A stretch of DNA of 64,000 nucleotides from JBCCGI01 sp039029355 (GTDB taxonomy: Bacteria; Planctomycetota; UBA1135; GCA-002686595). Below the pieces are notes generated by a model. The model was not told where the DNA came from and did not search any database. It saw nothing but the letters and a program-made list of their open reading frames with translations. A program made the translations under genes and the position numbers. The DNA lies in assembly GCA_039029355.1 (NCBI GenBank), contig JBCCGI010000005.1, positions 124,001 to 188,000 of the forward strand. Direction: 5' to 3'. Below are positions 25,666 to 32,631 of this stretch, piece by piece. Within the stretch, counting starts at the first letter, position 1. Every line of letters starts with the position of its first letter.

Positions 25666-26766
25666 TCAGCTCGTACGTGGCTCCCCTTCGCGCCGCCACA
25701 GCTCGCAGCGGGCGAAGTAGCCCACGCGGTCGGCGAGCGCGCGCCCCGCGTTGGCGGCGGCGTCGGCGTGCCAGGCGCCGGCGGCCGCGTGCGGCGGGCG
25801 GTCGGCGAGGAACGAGCGCAGGAACACGCGGGCGCCGGGGGCCGCCACGCGGCTCACCTCGCTCCAGAGCGCGGCGTGCGCCTCGTCGTCCATCCAGTCG
25901 GCCACGTTGCTGAGGTTGAACGCGTCGACGCTCTCCGCGGCTTGGTCCGACAGGAAGGCCGTCAGGTCGGCGGTGTGCCACTCGATCGCCGGCAGCGTCG
26001 CCTGCAGGCGGGCGTGGTTCGCCTCGCCCAGGTAGCGCGGCACCGCGTCGGGCGCGGGGTAGCGGCCGCGCCACAGGCGGTGCAGGAAGTGGTTGCGCGT
26101 CGGGTCGCCCTCCACCACCAGGCGCCGCAGCGCTTCGAGGTAGAAGGCGTGGAACGGGACCGCGGACTCCTGCTCGAAGGCGGCGCTCGGCATGAGGTCG
26201 CCGGTGATCGTGTCGGCGTTGAGCGCGGCCGCGAGGAAGTCGGTAACCCCGGGTTGCTCGAAGCGCTCACGCCACAGCTGCGCGCGCGGCGCGGGATCGG
26301 GTTCGGTCAGGATGCGCTCCAGGGCGCCGGCCCCCACCGCCTCGGCCAGCCCCGCGCTCAGCGGGGCGACGAAGGCCGCCAGCGTGCCGCAGGACGCGAG
26401 GCCGTGCTCGAGCGCCGCCGCGCGCGTCTCGGCCTCCGCTCCCAGGGCCGCGCTCACCCGGTCGTCCGGCAGCTTGTCGAGGAGCGCCGCGCGCTGCTTC
26501 GCGGTCGCCTCTAGGCTGCCGACGAGCGCGGCCAGGTCGCGCCACGGCAGCGCGGCCGCGGCCGCCGCCTTCAGCTCGCTGAACGCCGTCTGTCGCGCGC
26601 TGACGTCCACGCCGTGGACGACCCGCGCGCCGTCGAGGGCCGCGTGGAACACGTTGTCGCCGGCCGAGGCCACGACCACCGCCACCTCGCCGGCGCCCAG
26701 CTCGAGGGCCGCGCTCACGACCGCGTCGTCCTCCATCACCTCGGAATAGACCAGCTTCTCGCTCAT
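25666..26766 (-). CDS. DUF3419/BtaA-like aminocarboxypropyl transferase
   Basis: 366 residues from the ATG at 26766. The pattern LVYSEVMEDDAVVSAALELG, VVVASAGDNVFHAAL, NHFLHRLWRGRYPAPDAVP and FNLSNVADWMDDEAHAALW is that of DUF3419 proteins, relatives of BtaA, which move the 3-amino-3-carboxypropyl group of S-adenosylmethionine onto a lipid or other acceptor. It is the last gene of the operon; the start overlaps the acylase stop (ATGA). The actual acceptor is unknown. The operon context suggests an acylated small molecule and not only membrane lipid. Confidence 0.78.
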   Translation of the reverse strand: MSEKLVYSEVMEDDAVVSAALELGAGEVAVVVASAGDNVFHAALDGARVVHGVDVSARQTAFSELKAAAAAALPWRDLAALVGSLEATAKQRAALLDKLPDDRVSAALGAEAETRAAALEHGLASCGTLAAFVAPLSAGLAEAVGAGALERILTEPDPAPRAQLWRERFEQPGVTDFLAAALNADTITGDLMPSAAFEQESAVPFHAFYLEALRRLVVEGDPTRNHFLHRLWRGRYPAPDAVPRYLGEANHARLQATLPAIEWHTADLTAFLSDQAAESVDAFNLSNVADWMDDEAHAALWSEVSRVAAPGARVFLRSFLADRPPHAAAGAWHADAAANAGRALADRVGYFARCELWRREGEPRTS

Positions 26767-28856
26767 GTGCCTTCCTCCGGCGCGACCCACTCGCGCCGCT
26801 CGAGCCGCGCCTCGATCTCCGCCCGCTCGCGAAGCGCGTCCCGCAGCTCGCCGCGGGCGGCGCGCTCGAGGGCTTCGGAGTCGTGCGGCACGCCCGCTTG
26901 GCTCCCGTTGCCGTACACCAACGCCACCTTCGCCCGCACGGGCGTGCCGAACTCGACCAGCGCGACGAACGAGTCGCCGCCGCCGGCGTAGAAGCGCCCG
27001 TCCTCGTCCGGCGCGAAGTCGAACGAGCGCATGACGCCCAGCGCGCGCATGCCGCCGCTGCACGGCAGGTCGACGTCCCCGCTGCCGTCGAGTGAGCGCA
27101 GGCGAAAGACCTCGCCCCAGGCAACGTCGGCGCGTCCGTAGCGCTCCTCGACCGACTCGACCGCCGCCGTCAGGGCGTCGGCCGCGCGCGCGGGATCGGC
27201 CAAGCCGGCCGGCGTCGCCAGGGGACGCGCCTCGTCCCAGGGCTGCGCGAAGACCGCCTCGCCGGACTTGAACTCGTGCAGCAGGGTCAGAAAGAGCACC
27301 GCACCGCGGCTCTCCGCCGCGACGCCCCGGTCCCAGCCCGCCAGCACCTGCGCGCCGCGCTCGGCCGCGGCCGTGCCGGACGCGCGCCCGGCCTCCGCGA
27401 CGGCCTCCACCAGGCGGTCGGCCAGCTCGACGTGGGTCGACAGCTTGTAGCTCACCAGCTCGTCGAAGGAGATCGACGCATCGTCGCGCAGCAGCCGCAG
27501 CGAGCGCTGAGCCTGGTGGTGCAGGAAACGCGGCGCGAGGTCGGCGGGGAAGTCCTCGGCGTCGAGCTCCCGCGGCAGGGTCGCGGTCCAGGGCGGGTCG
27601 TTCCCGTTCTGCACCCAGCCCGAGGGCGGGTTCGCCACCCGCGGCAGAGCGTCGTAGGGGTGCAGCTCGGTCCAGAGCGTGGCGGCCGTCGTCCCCGGCA
27701 CCGGCCGGCGCCAGTCGAGCTCGCCCTCCGGACGCACCGGCGCGTGCCCGCCGAAGGCGTGCAGCACGTTGCCGGCGCGGTCGGCGTAGATCACGGTGAA
27801 GAGCGGCAGCTGCTGCAGGCGCAGCGCCGCCTCGAACTCGGCCAGGTCGCGGGCGCGCGCCATACGCCACCACTGCTCGAGCGCGCGCCCGCGGTCCAGG
27901 CCGGCGACGCGCAGGGCCAGCGCGCCCGGGTTTCCCGGGGCGCGCGGCAGGAGCGGCCCGTGCACCGAGCGGCGCACCAAGAGCTCGCGCTCCTCGTACT
28001 CGTCCGCCCCGCGGCGCACGCGCAGCGGGATGCGCTCCTCTTCGAAGGGCCGCACCGCGCCCTCCCAGAGATAGCCATCGCCCGACAGCTCCAGGGCGTA
28101 GAGGTCCACCCCGTCGAGCGTGTTGAAGGTATGCGTCCAGCCGAGCTCCTCGGTGAACGCGATGCCGAGCACCGGGAAGCCCACCAGCGACGCGCCGTAC
28201 AGGTCGAGGCCCGGCATGCTCAGGTGCGCCTCAAAGAACAGATGCTGGTCGGCCCAGGGCAGGTGCGGGTTGGCCATCAGGAGCGCGTGCCCCGCGGCCG
28301 TCCGCCCGGGCGCCACGGCCCAGCCGTAGGAGCCCGGCCCCTCGCCGGCGGTCGCGCTGCCGTCGCCCAGGAAGCTGAAGTGCAGCACGCGCTGCTGGTG
28401 GGCCAAGAGGTCCACGCCGGTGACGGGCAAGGCCGCCCGGTAGCGCGCCGCCAGCGCGTCGGGATGCTCGCGCGCGAAGGCGTTGACGCCGGCCGCGAAG
28501 GCATCCAGGTTGCGCCGGAAGTCGGGCGTCTGCGCGTCGTACCAGGCTCGTGCCCGCGCGGGGATGCCGCGGGTATGCACCCAGCGGTCCGACTCCCAGA
28601 AGCTCTCCCCCCAGAGCTCCGCCGCGCGCCCGCGGGACTGGCCCAGGAGCTGGAGCAGGAGCTCGCCGTGGGCCCGCGCCTGGGCCCACCCGAAGGCGCG
28701 GAACAGCGCCTCCTCGTTCGGAGCGAACACGTGCGGGACGCCGTGGTCGTCCCACAGGATCTCCGCGCTGCCGGGCGGCGCCGCGGCGGCCTCGTCTCCG
28801 CAACCCGCGGCGCCCACGGCGAGGAGCGTCGCGGCGAGCGCGAGCGCGCGCCTCAT
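26763..28856 (-). CDS. Penicillin-acylase-family Ntn hydrolase (acyl-amidase)
   Basis: 697 residues with an N-terminal signal that could be a lipoprotein (LLAVGAAGCGDE). The precursor should self-cleave before Ser176, in GEGPGSYGWAVAPGRT, followed by ALLMANPHLPW, the beta-chain start signature of the penicillin acylase/AHL acylase/PvdQ family. IAFTEELGWTHTFNTLDGVD is a second family landmark. Such enzymes hydrolyse amide bonds of acylated compounds outside the cytoplasm. Both ends overlap neighbouring genes by 4 bases. Substrate is unknown. Confidence 0.85.
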   Translation of the reverse strand: MRRALALAATLLAVGAAGCGDEAAAAPPGSAEILWDDHGVPHVFAPNEEALFRAFGWAQARAHGELLLQLLGQSRGRAAELWGESFWESDRWVHTRGIPARARAWYDAQTPDFRRNLDAFAAGVNAFAREHPDALAARYRAALPVTGVDLLAHQQRVLHFSFLGDGSATAGEGPGSYGWAVAPGRTAAGHALLMANPHLPWADQHLFFEAHLSMPGLDLYGASLVGFPVLGIAFTEELGWTHTFNTLDGVDLYALELSGDGYLWEGAVRPFEEERIPLRVRRGADEYEERELLVRRSVHGPLLPRAPGNPGALALRVAGLDRGRALEQWWRMARARDLAEFEAALRLQQLPLFTVIYADRAGNVLHAFGGHAPVRPEGELDWRRPVPGTTAATLWTELHPYDALPRVANPPSGWVQNGNDPPWTATLPRELDAEDFPADLAPRFLHHQAQRSLRLLRDDASISFDELVSYKLSTHVELADRLVEAVAEAGRASGTAAAERGAQVLAGWDRGVAAESRGAVLFLTLLHEFKSGEAVFAQPWDEARPLATPAGLADPARAADALTAAVESVEERYGRADVAWGEVFRLRSLDGSGDVDLPCSGGMRALGVMRSFDFAPDEDGRFYAGGGDSFVALVEFGTPVRAKVALVYGNGSQAGVPHDSEALERAARGELRDALRERAEIEARLERREWVAPEEGT

Positions 28857-29539
28857 GCCACCGGCTGGGGCGCGCTGGCCCAGGCGCGGTAGACGCCCTC
28901 CAACATCTGCCCCTGCAGGTGCAGGGAGTGCTCCAGCACGTCGAGGAAGTCCGCCTGCAGCGCCTCGTCCCTGCACCACTCCGCCGCGACGTCGCGCACC
29001 TCCTGGAAGTGCCGCTCGTCGATGTCGGAGTGCGCCACGAAGAAGGTCATCTGCCGCTCCTCTAGGCCCAGGCTGGTGCGCATGGCCGCCAACACGTCAG
29101 CGATGAACGGGTAGCAGCTCTCGGCCCAGAAGCTGTAGCCCAGACGCGCCGTCGCGTCGCGCTCGGTGGCCACGCGGTAGATGTACGCCACGAAGGCCTC
29201 GGTCTCGGGCAGCGGGCGCTGGCGCAGCTCGTGGGGCTCCACTCCGATCGAGCGCAGGTCGTTGCTCACGAACAGGTCGTGACCCGCCTCCTCGAGCGCG
29301 TGGCGCAGACAGAAGCGCAGGAGCCCCAGCCGGTCGGAGAACACGCGCCGCGCCGCCAGCGCCTGGTTCTGGGCGTTGTGGCGCGTGTAGTGCCGGATCT
29401 CCCCCATCAGGCCGACGTAGAGCTGGCGGTCGAAGCCCTCGCTCAACACGTGGCGCCAAAAGCGGCCCGTCGCGATGCGGGCCCAGCCCTCGGCGGCGAG
29501 CTCTTCGGCGCGGGTCAGGAAGGCGGGATCAGGCGACAT
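28853..29539 (-). CDS. Haem-oxygenase-like iron-containing redox protein
   Basis: 228 residues, all helical. LRHALEEAGHDLFVSNDL (ExxxH-type metal ligand pair) and FFVAHSDIDERHFQEVRDVA (a second His cluster) match the iron-containing redox enzyme group of haem-oxygenase-like folds (PqqC/TenA superfamily), several of which are diiron oxygenases acting on amino acids or fatty acids in biosynthetic pathways. It overlaps the GNAT gene by 11 bases and the acylase by 4. Metal binding and substrate are inferred. Confidence 0.78.
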   Translation of the reverse strand: MSPDPAFLTRAEELAAEGWARIATGRFWRHVLSEGFDRQLYVGLMGEIRHYTRHNAQNQALAARRVFSDRLGLLRFCLRHALEEAGHDLFVSNDLRSIGVEPHELRQRPLPETEAFVAYIYRVATERDATARLGYSFWAESCYPFIADVLAAMRTSLGLEERQMTFFVAHSDIDERHFQEVRDVAAEWCRDEALQADFLDVLEHSLHLQGQMLEGVYRAWASAPQPVA

Positions 29540-30203
29540 CGCTCGCTCCTGGGATCGTCTCCACCGGCAGGGCCCCGGGCACGCTCGCCAGACGGGACGC
29601 CAGATAGTCGTCGATGACGCGCTCCGATCCGGCCAGGGTGCCGTGCACGAAGCGGTAGAGCTTGTTGCCGCGCTCGGCCAGCCGGACCTCGGCGCCCGGC
29701 ACCGTGGCGGCGCCGAAGTGCTCGTAGAAGTGCGCCAGCGCCGGCAGGCAGAGGGCGAAGTACGAGCGGAAGTCGGTGTGGGCCAACAGCCAACGGCAGG
29801 CGTCGCGCAGGATGGCCTCGCTCACCCCGAGTCGGCGCACATCGGGGTGCACGACGACACGGCTGATCTGCAGCAGCTGCGCCGGGTCCGATCGATCGGC
29901 CCCGAGCACGGCCGCGGGCACCGGGCCGGCTTCCGAGGCCTCCCAGCGGCCCGCGCGGGGCGGCGTGAAGCGGCAGGTCGCCACCGGCGCTCCGCCCGTG
30001 AAGGCCGCGAACAGGAAGGCGTCGCGGTCGAAGCGGTCCTGGGCCGGATGCTGGCCGTTGCCGGCGTGCAGCAGGTAGTCGCTGTCCTCGCGGTAGACCT
30101 CGGCGCGCAGGTCGTAGACGCGCTCGCGCCCCGCGCGGTCGGAGACGGCGTCCACCGTCAGGTCGGAAGGAAGCGGCTGGAGGGAGGGCAAGGGCTCGGG
30201 CAA
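29529..30203 (-). CDS. GNAT-fold acyltransferase (autoinducer/N-acyl amino acid synthase-like)
   Basis: 224 residues from a TTG at 30203 with a strong Shine-Dalgarno AAGGAA 7 bases upstream; the longer open frame runs through the tRNA-like locus and is not coding. YDLRAEVYREDSDYLLHAGN and LLQISRVVVHPDVRRLGVSE are features of GNAT proteins of the autoinducer-synthase or N-acyl amino acid synthase kind. It is the first gene of a four-gene overlapping operon. It probably supplies an acylated product for the downstream enzymes; substrate unknown. Confidence 0.72.
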   Translation of the reverse strand: MPEPLPSLQPLPSDLTVDAVSDRAGRERVYDLRAEVYREDSDYLLHAGNGQHPAQDRFDRDAFLFAAFTGGAPVATCRFTPPRAGRWEASEAGPVPAAVLGADRSDPAQLLQISRVVVHPDVRRLGVSEAILRDACRWLLAHTDFRSYFALCLPALAHFYEHFGAATVPGAEVRLAERGNKLYRFVHGTLAGSERVIDDYLASRLASVPGALPVETIPGASDVA

Positions 30204-30258
30204 GTCGATTTCCTTGGCGAGGGGGTGCGAGGCTGTTCGGACCGCCTTCGTGTGAGGG

Positions 30259-30625
30259 TGGTGCACCCGACGGGACTCGAACCCGCATCGCTCGGATTTG
30301 AAATCCGGCACTCTTCGAGCGAGACGGGTCCAGTCGGGGCTCGGACAGCGCGGACGCCCTTCGCCGGCTCGGGTTCCGGCCGCGTGCCGAGGATCGTTCG
30401 GTGTTCGATCCGCGGGCGCGGCTGGCAAGCCGGGGCAAGGTGTACGGCCGGGTCAGCAACGCGAACGAACCTTGGCGAGACGAGTCCCCAGATCCCACTC
30501 GATTGACCTGGAACTCTGTTCGAGTGGTCGCCGCAAGGTGTGTTCGACCGCGCTCCCTAAACCCGGTCGGGCTGTCGTCGCCCTCGCGCGGCCCGCAGCG
30601 CTCTTCTCCATTGAGCTACAGGTGC
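30259..30625 (-). tRNA. Interrupted or decayed tRNA-like locus, anticodon UCA
   Basis: At 30600-30625 lies a standard tRNA 5' half: acceptor GCACCTG, T8 A9, D-stem GCTC, D-loop AATGGAGAA, D-stem GAGC. At 30259-30307 lies a 3' half: anticodon arm with loop TTTCAAA (UCA at 30299-30301), variable loop GCGAT, T-arm GCGGG/TTCGAGT/CCCGT, acceptor CGGGTGC, A73 and encoded CCA. GCACCTG pairs fully with CGGGTGC (one G-U), though about 290 bases separate the halves. The 3' half also has a poorer local 5' partner (GGACCCG at 30331-30325, one mismatch, degenerate D-arm). There is no long variable arm, so it is not a normal selC. The acceptor and 3' end look tRNA-Arg-like. Confidence 0.4.
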
Positions 30626-30774
30626 ATTCGAAGACGTGCCGCGGAGCTGCCCCCGCGACGCGCCCGATGATAGTCGCCGAGCCGAAAGCGTGCTGTCCCT
30701 TTTTTGTACCTGGCTTGTCGCGCGGTGCAGCTCGCGTCGCGCGACGGCCCGCCGTCGTCGTCGCCCGCGCGGGC

Positions 30775-30780
30775 TATGAT
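30775..30780 (+). promoter_or_regulatory. -10 box TATGAT for the ArgRS-like gene
   Basis: A near-consensus TATGAT ends 7 bases before ATG 30788, so the transcript would start at or next to the start codon. No Shine-Dalgarno and no clear -35 are visible. The spacing is the same as for TAGACT before the ABC gene at 47312, which suggests leaderless transcription. Confidence 0.45.
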
Positions 30781-30787
30781 GGTTGCC

Positions 30788-32473
30788 ATGGGAGACTTGC
30801 ACGACGCGCGGGCGGCGGATCCGCTCGCGCTCGAAGACCATCTTGCCGGCCTCTGCCGCACCGCCGGGCTTGCGCCGCCCACCGGCATCGGCTTTCGGCG
30901 CACCTCGCCCTCGCCCGTCGATCTGCGCCTGTTCTTCCGCGGCGCCGACGCGCGCAGCCTGGCGCCGCACCTCGCCGCCGACCCGCTGGTGGCGGACGCG
31001 CGCTGCAAGGGCAAGGAGGTCGCGCTGCGCCTCGCGGACGACGCCGTCGAGCGCCTGATCGACGCCCTGCTCGCGGGCCGCGCCTCCGGCGACGACCGCC
31101 CGGGGCCGCTGGCGGGCCAGACGCACGCGGTGCACTTCCTCAACCCGAACGCCACCAAGCCCCTGCACCTGGGCCACCTGCGCAACCTGGCCACCGGCGC
31201 GGCCCTGGCGGCGTCGCGCGAGGCCGCCGGCGCGCGGGTCTTGCGCCAGGCCTACGTCTGCGACATCGGACGCAACGTGTGCGAGGCCATGGCGGGCTGC
31301 ACGACGCTGCCCGGCGGCGCCGAGCCCCAGCCCGGCGAGCGCGCCGACCGCTGGGTCGGCCGCTGCTACGCCGCCTACGCCGCCGCCGTGCCCGAGGGCG
31401 GGCCGGGCGATCCGAAGGACCCGGGCGACCCGGTGTCGCGCGAGGCCCACGTCCGCGGCGACCTCGCCGACGAGATGGTCCGCGGCTGGCTGGCCGAAGA
31501 GCCCGACGTTCGCGCCCTCTGGGACCGGCTCGTCACCGGCGCCCTCGACGGCCAGCGCGCCACCCTCGCGCGCCTCGGCATCGCGATGGACCGCCTCGCC
31601 CTGGAGTCCGAGAGCCTGCCGCGGGTCACCGCGTACCTGGACCACGGGCTGGCCACGGGCCTCCTGCAGCGCGCCGACGACGGCTCGGTGCACTACCACG
31701 CCGGGCGGAGCGGCTACGAGCGCCTCCCGCTCCTGCGCTCCGACGGCCTCCCGACCGAGCACGCCCGGGTGATCGGCCTCTTCCTGCAGCAGTACGACCG
31801 CCTCGCGGCCCAGCCCCTCGACGCCTGGGTGGTCGTCTGCGGCGATGAGTGGGACGCCGCCGGCGCCGTCGAGCTCGAGCTCGCCAGCCGCCTCGGCGCC
31901 GGCGAGCTGGCGGAGAAGGTCGAGGTGGTGACCCACGGCATGGTCACCCTGGCGGGCTCGAAGATGAAGTCGCGCGACGGCAAGGCGCTGCTGATCGACG
32001 ACCTCCTCGACCGGCTGGGCGAGCTGCCCGAGCTGCGGGCCATGGCCGGCGAGAGCGCCGGCCGCGTGTCCGCCGAGCAGGCCTCGCAGATGCTGGTGAA
32101 GGGGTACTTCCTCAGCCGCAAGCTCCCCAAGGCGCTCGAGTTCCGCTGGGAGGACTTCGCCGCGCCCGAGCGCAACCCGGCCTGGTTCCTGGCACGCGCC
32201 TGGTGCCGCGTGAACGGCGGCGCCGAACGCGCGCCGGACGCCACGGCCCGCGACGACGAGGCCTGCCGCGTGGCGCTGCTGCAGGCGTTCCACCTGCCGC
32301 CCTTGGTGCACGCGGCCGCCGATGGCTTCGCGGGCACCGAGCTCGCGAAGTTCGCGGTGGGGCTCGCGAAGTGGACGCTGGAGCAGCGCTCCGAGCCACG
32401 GCTCGACGCCGTGGTGCGCGCCGTGCTGGCGCGCACGCTGGGCGCGCTTGGGTTGCTGGCCGCGAAGTCCTAG
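30788..32473 (+). CDS. Arginyl-tRNA-synthetase-like class I synthetase
   Basis: 561 residues from ATG 30788 (two in-frame ATGs lie at 30776 and 30779). Residues 1-95 resemble the ArgRS N-terminal tRNA-binding domain. NPNATKPLHLGHLRN contains the HIGH-type motif at 127-130. SKMKSRDGKALLIDDLLD from 391 is the KMSKS-type loop. The last 90 residues resemble a shortened DALR anticodon-binding domain. The catalytic motifs fit ArgRS, but many usual positions differ (QAYVCDIGRNVCEAM where ArgRS has a WG motif). It may be the cell's ArgRS or a specialised paralogue. It faces away from the tRNA-like locus, about 160 bases off. Confidence 0.72.
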   Translation: MGDLHDARAADPLALEDHLAGLCRTAGLAPPTGIGFRRTSPSPVDLRLFFRGADARSLAPHLAADPLVADARCKGKEVALRLADDAVERLIDALLAGRASGDDRPGPLAGQTHAVHFLNPNATKPLHLGHLRNLATGAALAASREAAGARVLRQAYVCDIGRNVCEAMAGCTTLPGGAEPQPGERADRWVGRCYAAYAAAVPEGGPGDPKDPGDPVSREAHVRGDLADEMVRGWLAEEPDVRALWDRLVTGALDGQRATLARLGIAMDRLALESESLPRVTAYLDHGLATGLLQRADDGSVHYHAGRSGYERLPLLRSDGLPTEHARVIGLFLQQYDRLAAQPLDAWVVVCGDEWDAAGAVELELASRLGAGELAEKVEVVTHGMVTLAGSKMKSRDGKALLIDDLLDRLGELPELRAMAGESAGRVSAEQASQMLVKGYFLSRKLPKALEFRWEDFAAPERNPAWFLARAWCRVNGGAERAPDATARDDEACRVALLQAFHLPPLVHAAADGFAGTELAKFAVGLAKWTLEQRSEPRLDAVVRAVLARTLGALGLLAAKS

Positions 32474-32499
32474 TGGGGTGTCGCGGCAGTGCGGTGCAG

Positions 32500-32612
32500 A
32501 AGTTTGGTGACCTTTCGCTCGTGGCAAGGCGCGCCGACGACTGCGTATCCAGGGCGCTACGCCGAGGAGCAGCAACGCCGCCAGGGGCTGACAGGGAGCG
32601 GAATGTGACGCC
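32500..32612. repeat. Imperfect palindromic element
   Basis: Nested inverted segments surround this stretch: GGTGACCTTTCGCTC on the left and GAGCGGAATGTGACGCC on the right, with TGGCAAGGCG and AACGCCGCCA inside. The sequence is non-coding and lies between the ArgRS-like gene and the convergent secreted-protein gene. It looks like a mobile or structured repeat of the kind dispersed in some planctomycete genomes, but only one copy is in this window. Confidence 0.35.
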
Positions 32613-32631
32613 GAACGTCTGACTCAGGACA

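Noticed and set aside
30259..30331. Canonical selC (tRNA-Sec)
   Set aside because: The UCA anticodon fits, but there is no long variable arm, no 8-bp acceptor and no 6-bp D-stem. It cannot be called selC.
29529..30428. A 299-residue GNAT protein starting upstream of the tRNA-like locus
   Set aside because: The extra N-terminus is a translation of the tRNA 3' half. The TTG at 30203 with AAGGAA is a better start.
30308..30599. Group I intron in the tRNA
   Set aside because: No P7/P3 core strings of known tRNA introns were found, and the break falls at the D-arm/anticodon-arm junction, not in the anticodon loop. A covariance-model search would decide.
30259..30625. One-piece tmRNA of about 367 bases
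   Set aside because: The length is right, but the 5' end has a normal tRNA D-arm in place of the tmRNA signature, and no tag reading frame ending in a small Ala-rich peptide is visible.
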